A DNA stretch of 64,000 nucleotides. It comes from Streptomyces halobius. Its GTDB lineage: Bacteria > Actinomycetota > Actinomycetes > Streptomycetales > Streptomycetaceae. Location: positions 2,604,001 to 2,668,000 of the forward strand of contig NZ_CP086322.1 in assembly GCF_023277745.1 (NCBI RefSeq), given 5' to 3'. How positions within the stretch are numbered: position 1 is the first letter of the stretch; each line of letters begins with the position of its first letter. A program made the translations under genes and the position numbers. This document shows, one piece after another, positions 63,885-64,000 of this stretch. Under the pieces are notes generated by a model. The model did not search any database. It worked only from the letters and a program-made list of their open reading frames with translations, and was not told the DNA's origin.

Positions 63885-63999
63885 GCGCTTGCTCCTTGCT
63901 GTCTCCTGAGTTGCGATCGGCGAGGATCGCGCCGATCCGGTCGATGCGCCCGCGCCACACGGCCTCCAGCTGGTCCAGCAGCCGATGGACCTCGCGCAG
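63853..63999 (-). CDS. ArsR-family regulator, C-terminal part (runs off the window)
   Basis: Open from the right edge of the window to TGA at 63853, 48 codons: LREVHRLLDQLEAVWRGRID and RIGAILADRN, then a short tail. The first part is the last helix of ArsR/SmtB regulators that pair with AHSA1 proteins. Only this end is visible; the DNA-binding helices lie outside the window. Confidence 0.7.
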   Translation of the reverse strand: MREVHRLLDQLEAVWRGRIDRIGAILADRNSGDSKEQAHDRDRRPEEP

Positions 64000-64000
64000 G

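Overview
The window is high-GC actinomycete DNA, most likely from a Streptomyces chromosome. Supporting signs are GTG/TTG starts, ATGA/GTGA start-stop overlaps, a SARP regulator, a SAV2148-type HEPN protein, a sortase-anchored LAETG protein, a DUF1707-FHA protein and a metallophosphoesterase/phosphopantetheinyl-transferase pair.

1-8.9 kb is the end of a probable lipopeptide gene cluster. The window opens in the last 89 codons of an NRPS thioesterase. It continues with a SARP activator, an exporter/type II thioesterase pair, a small membrane protein, an acyl-CoA dehydrogenase, and an operon of fatty acyl-AMP ligase, acyl carrier protein and a dimethylargininase-family enzyme. The last three fit activation and loading of a fatty acid to start the peptide, plus supply or recycling of an arginine-derived residue. 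An 11-bp-period direct repeat sits just upstream of the acyl-AMP ligase promoter, as expected for a SARP target. A 17-bp perfect hairpin ends the operon.

8.9-21.2 kb is a remnant-rich stretch: pieces of an IS3-type transposase, a fibronectin-like protein, a tyrosine recombinase, an FAD oxidoreductase and a family 2 glycosyltransferase, with several arrays of GTCAGC or GAGCGTCA repeats. At its centre is a gene of 1,519 codons (NO VEIN/sacsin-like: N-terminal GHKL ATPase, C-terminal NOV_C/DUF3883). An IS110-family element splits it and a 1-base deletion shifts its frame. Removing the element at a shared GT core restores the frame exactly. A secreted protein with a possible pore-forming region also lies here.

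21.3-48.8 kb is more ordinary chromosome. It holds a secreted subtilisin, a CUT1-type sugar ABC importer without its own ATPase, a DEDDh exonuclease, an SDR, a HEPN protein, and the glycogen/trehalose enzymes GlgX, TreY and TreZ interleaved with a LysR/lipoamide-dehydrogenase-like pair and an FHA protein. It then has a PfpI protein, a PucR-type regulator and the phosphoesterase/PPTase pair. The PPTase could activate the carrier proteins of the lipopeptide cluster. Several genes and spacers here carry short tandem repeats.

48.8-53.7 kb is a second decayed stretch: a broken SLOG-TIR-NB-ARC gene, an intact LAETG surface protein, and a frameshifted Rhs/YD-repeat toxin gene followed by an intact immunity-like gene.

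53.7-64 kb holds murC-msrB, a palindromic repeat array upstream of murC, a two-component system divergent from an ABC exporter, an MMPL transporter, a tRNA 3'-end fragment that could be an attachment-site relic, and an ArsR/SRPBCC pair running off the right edge.
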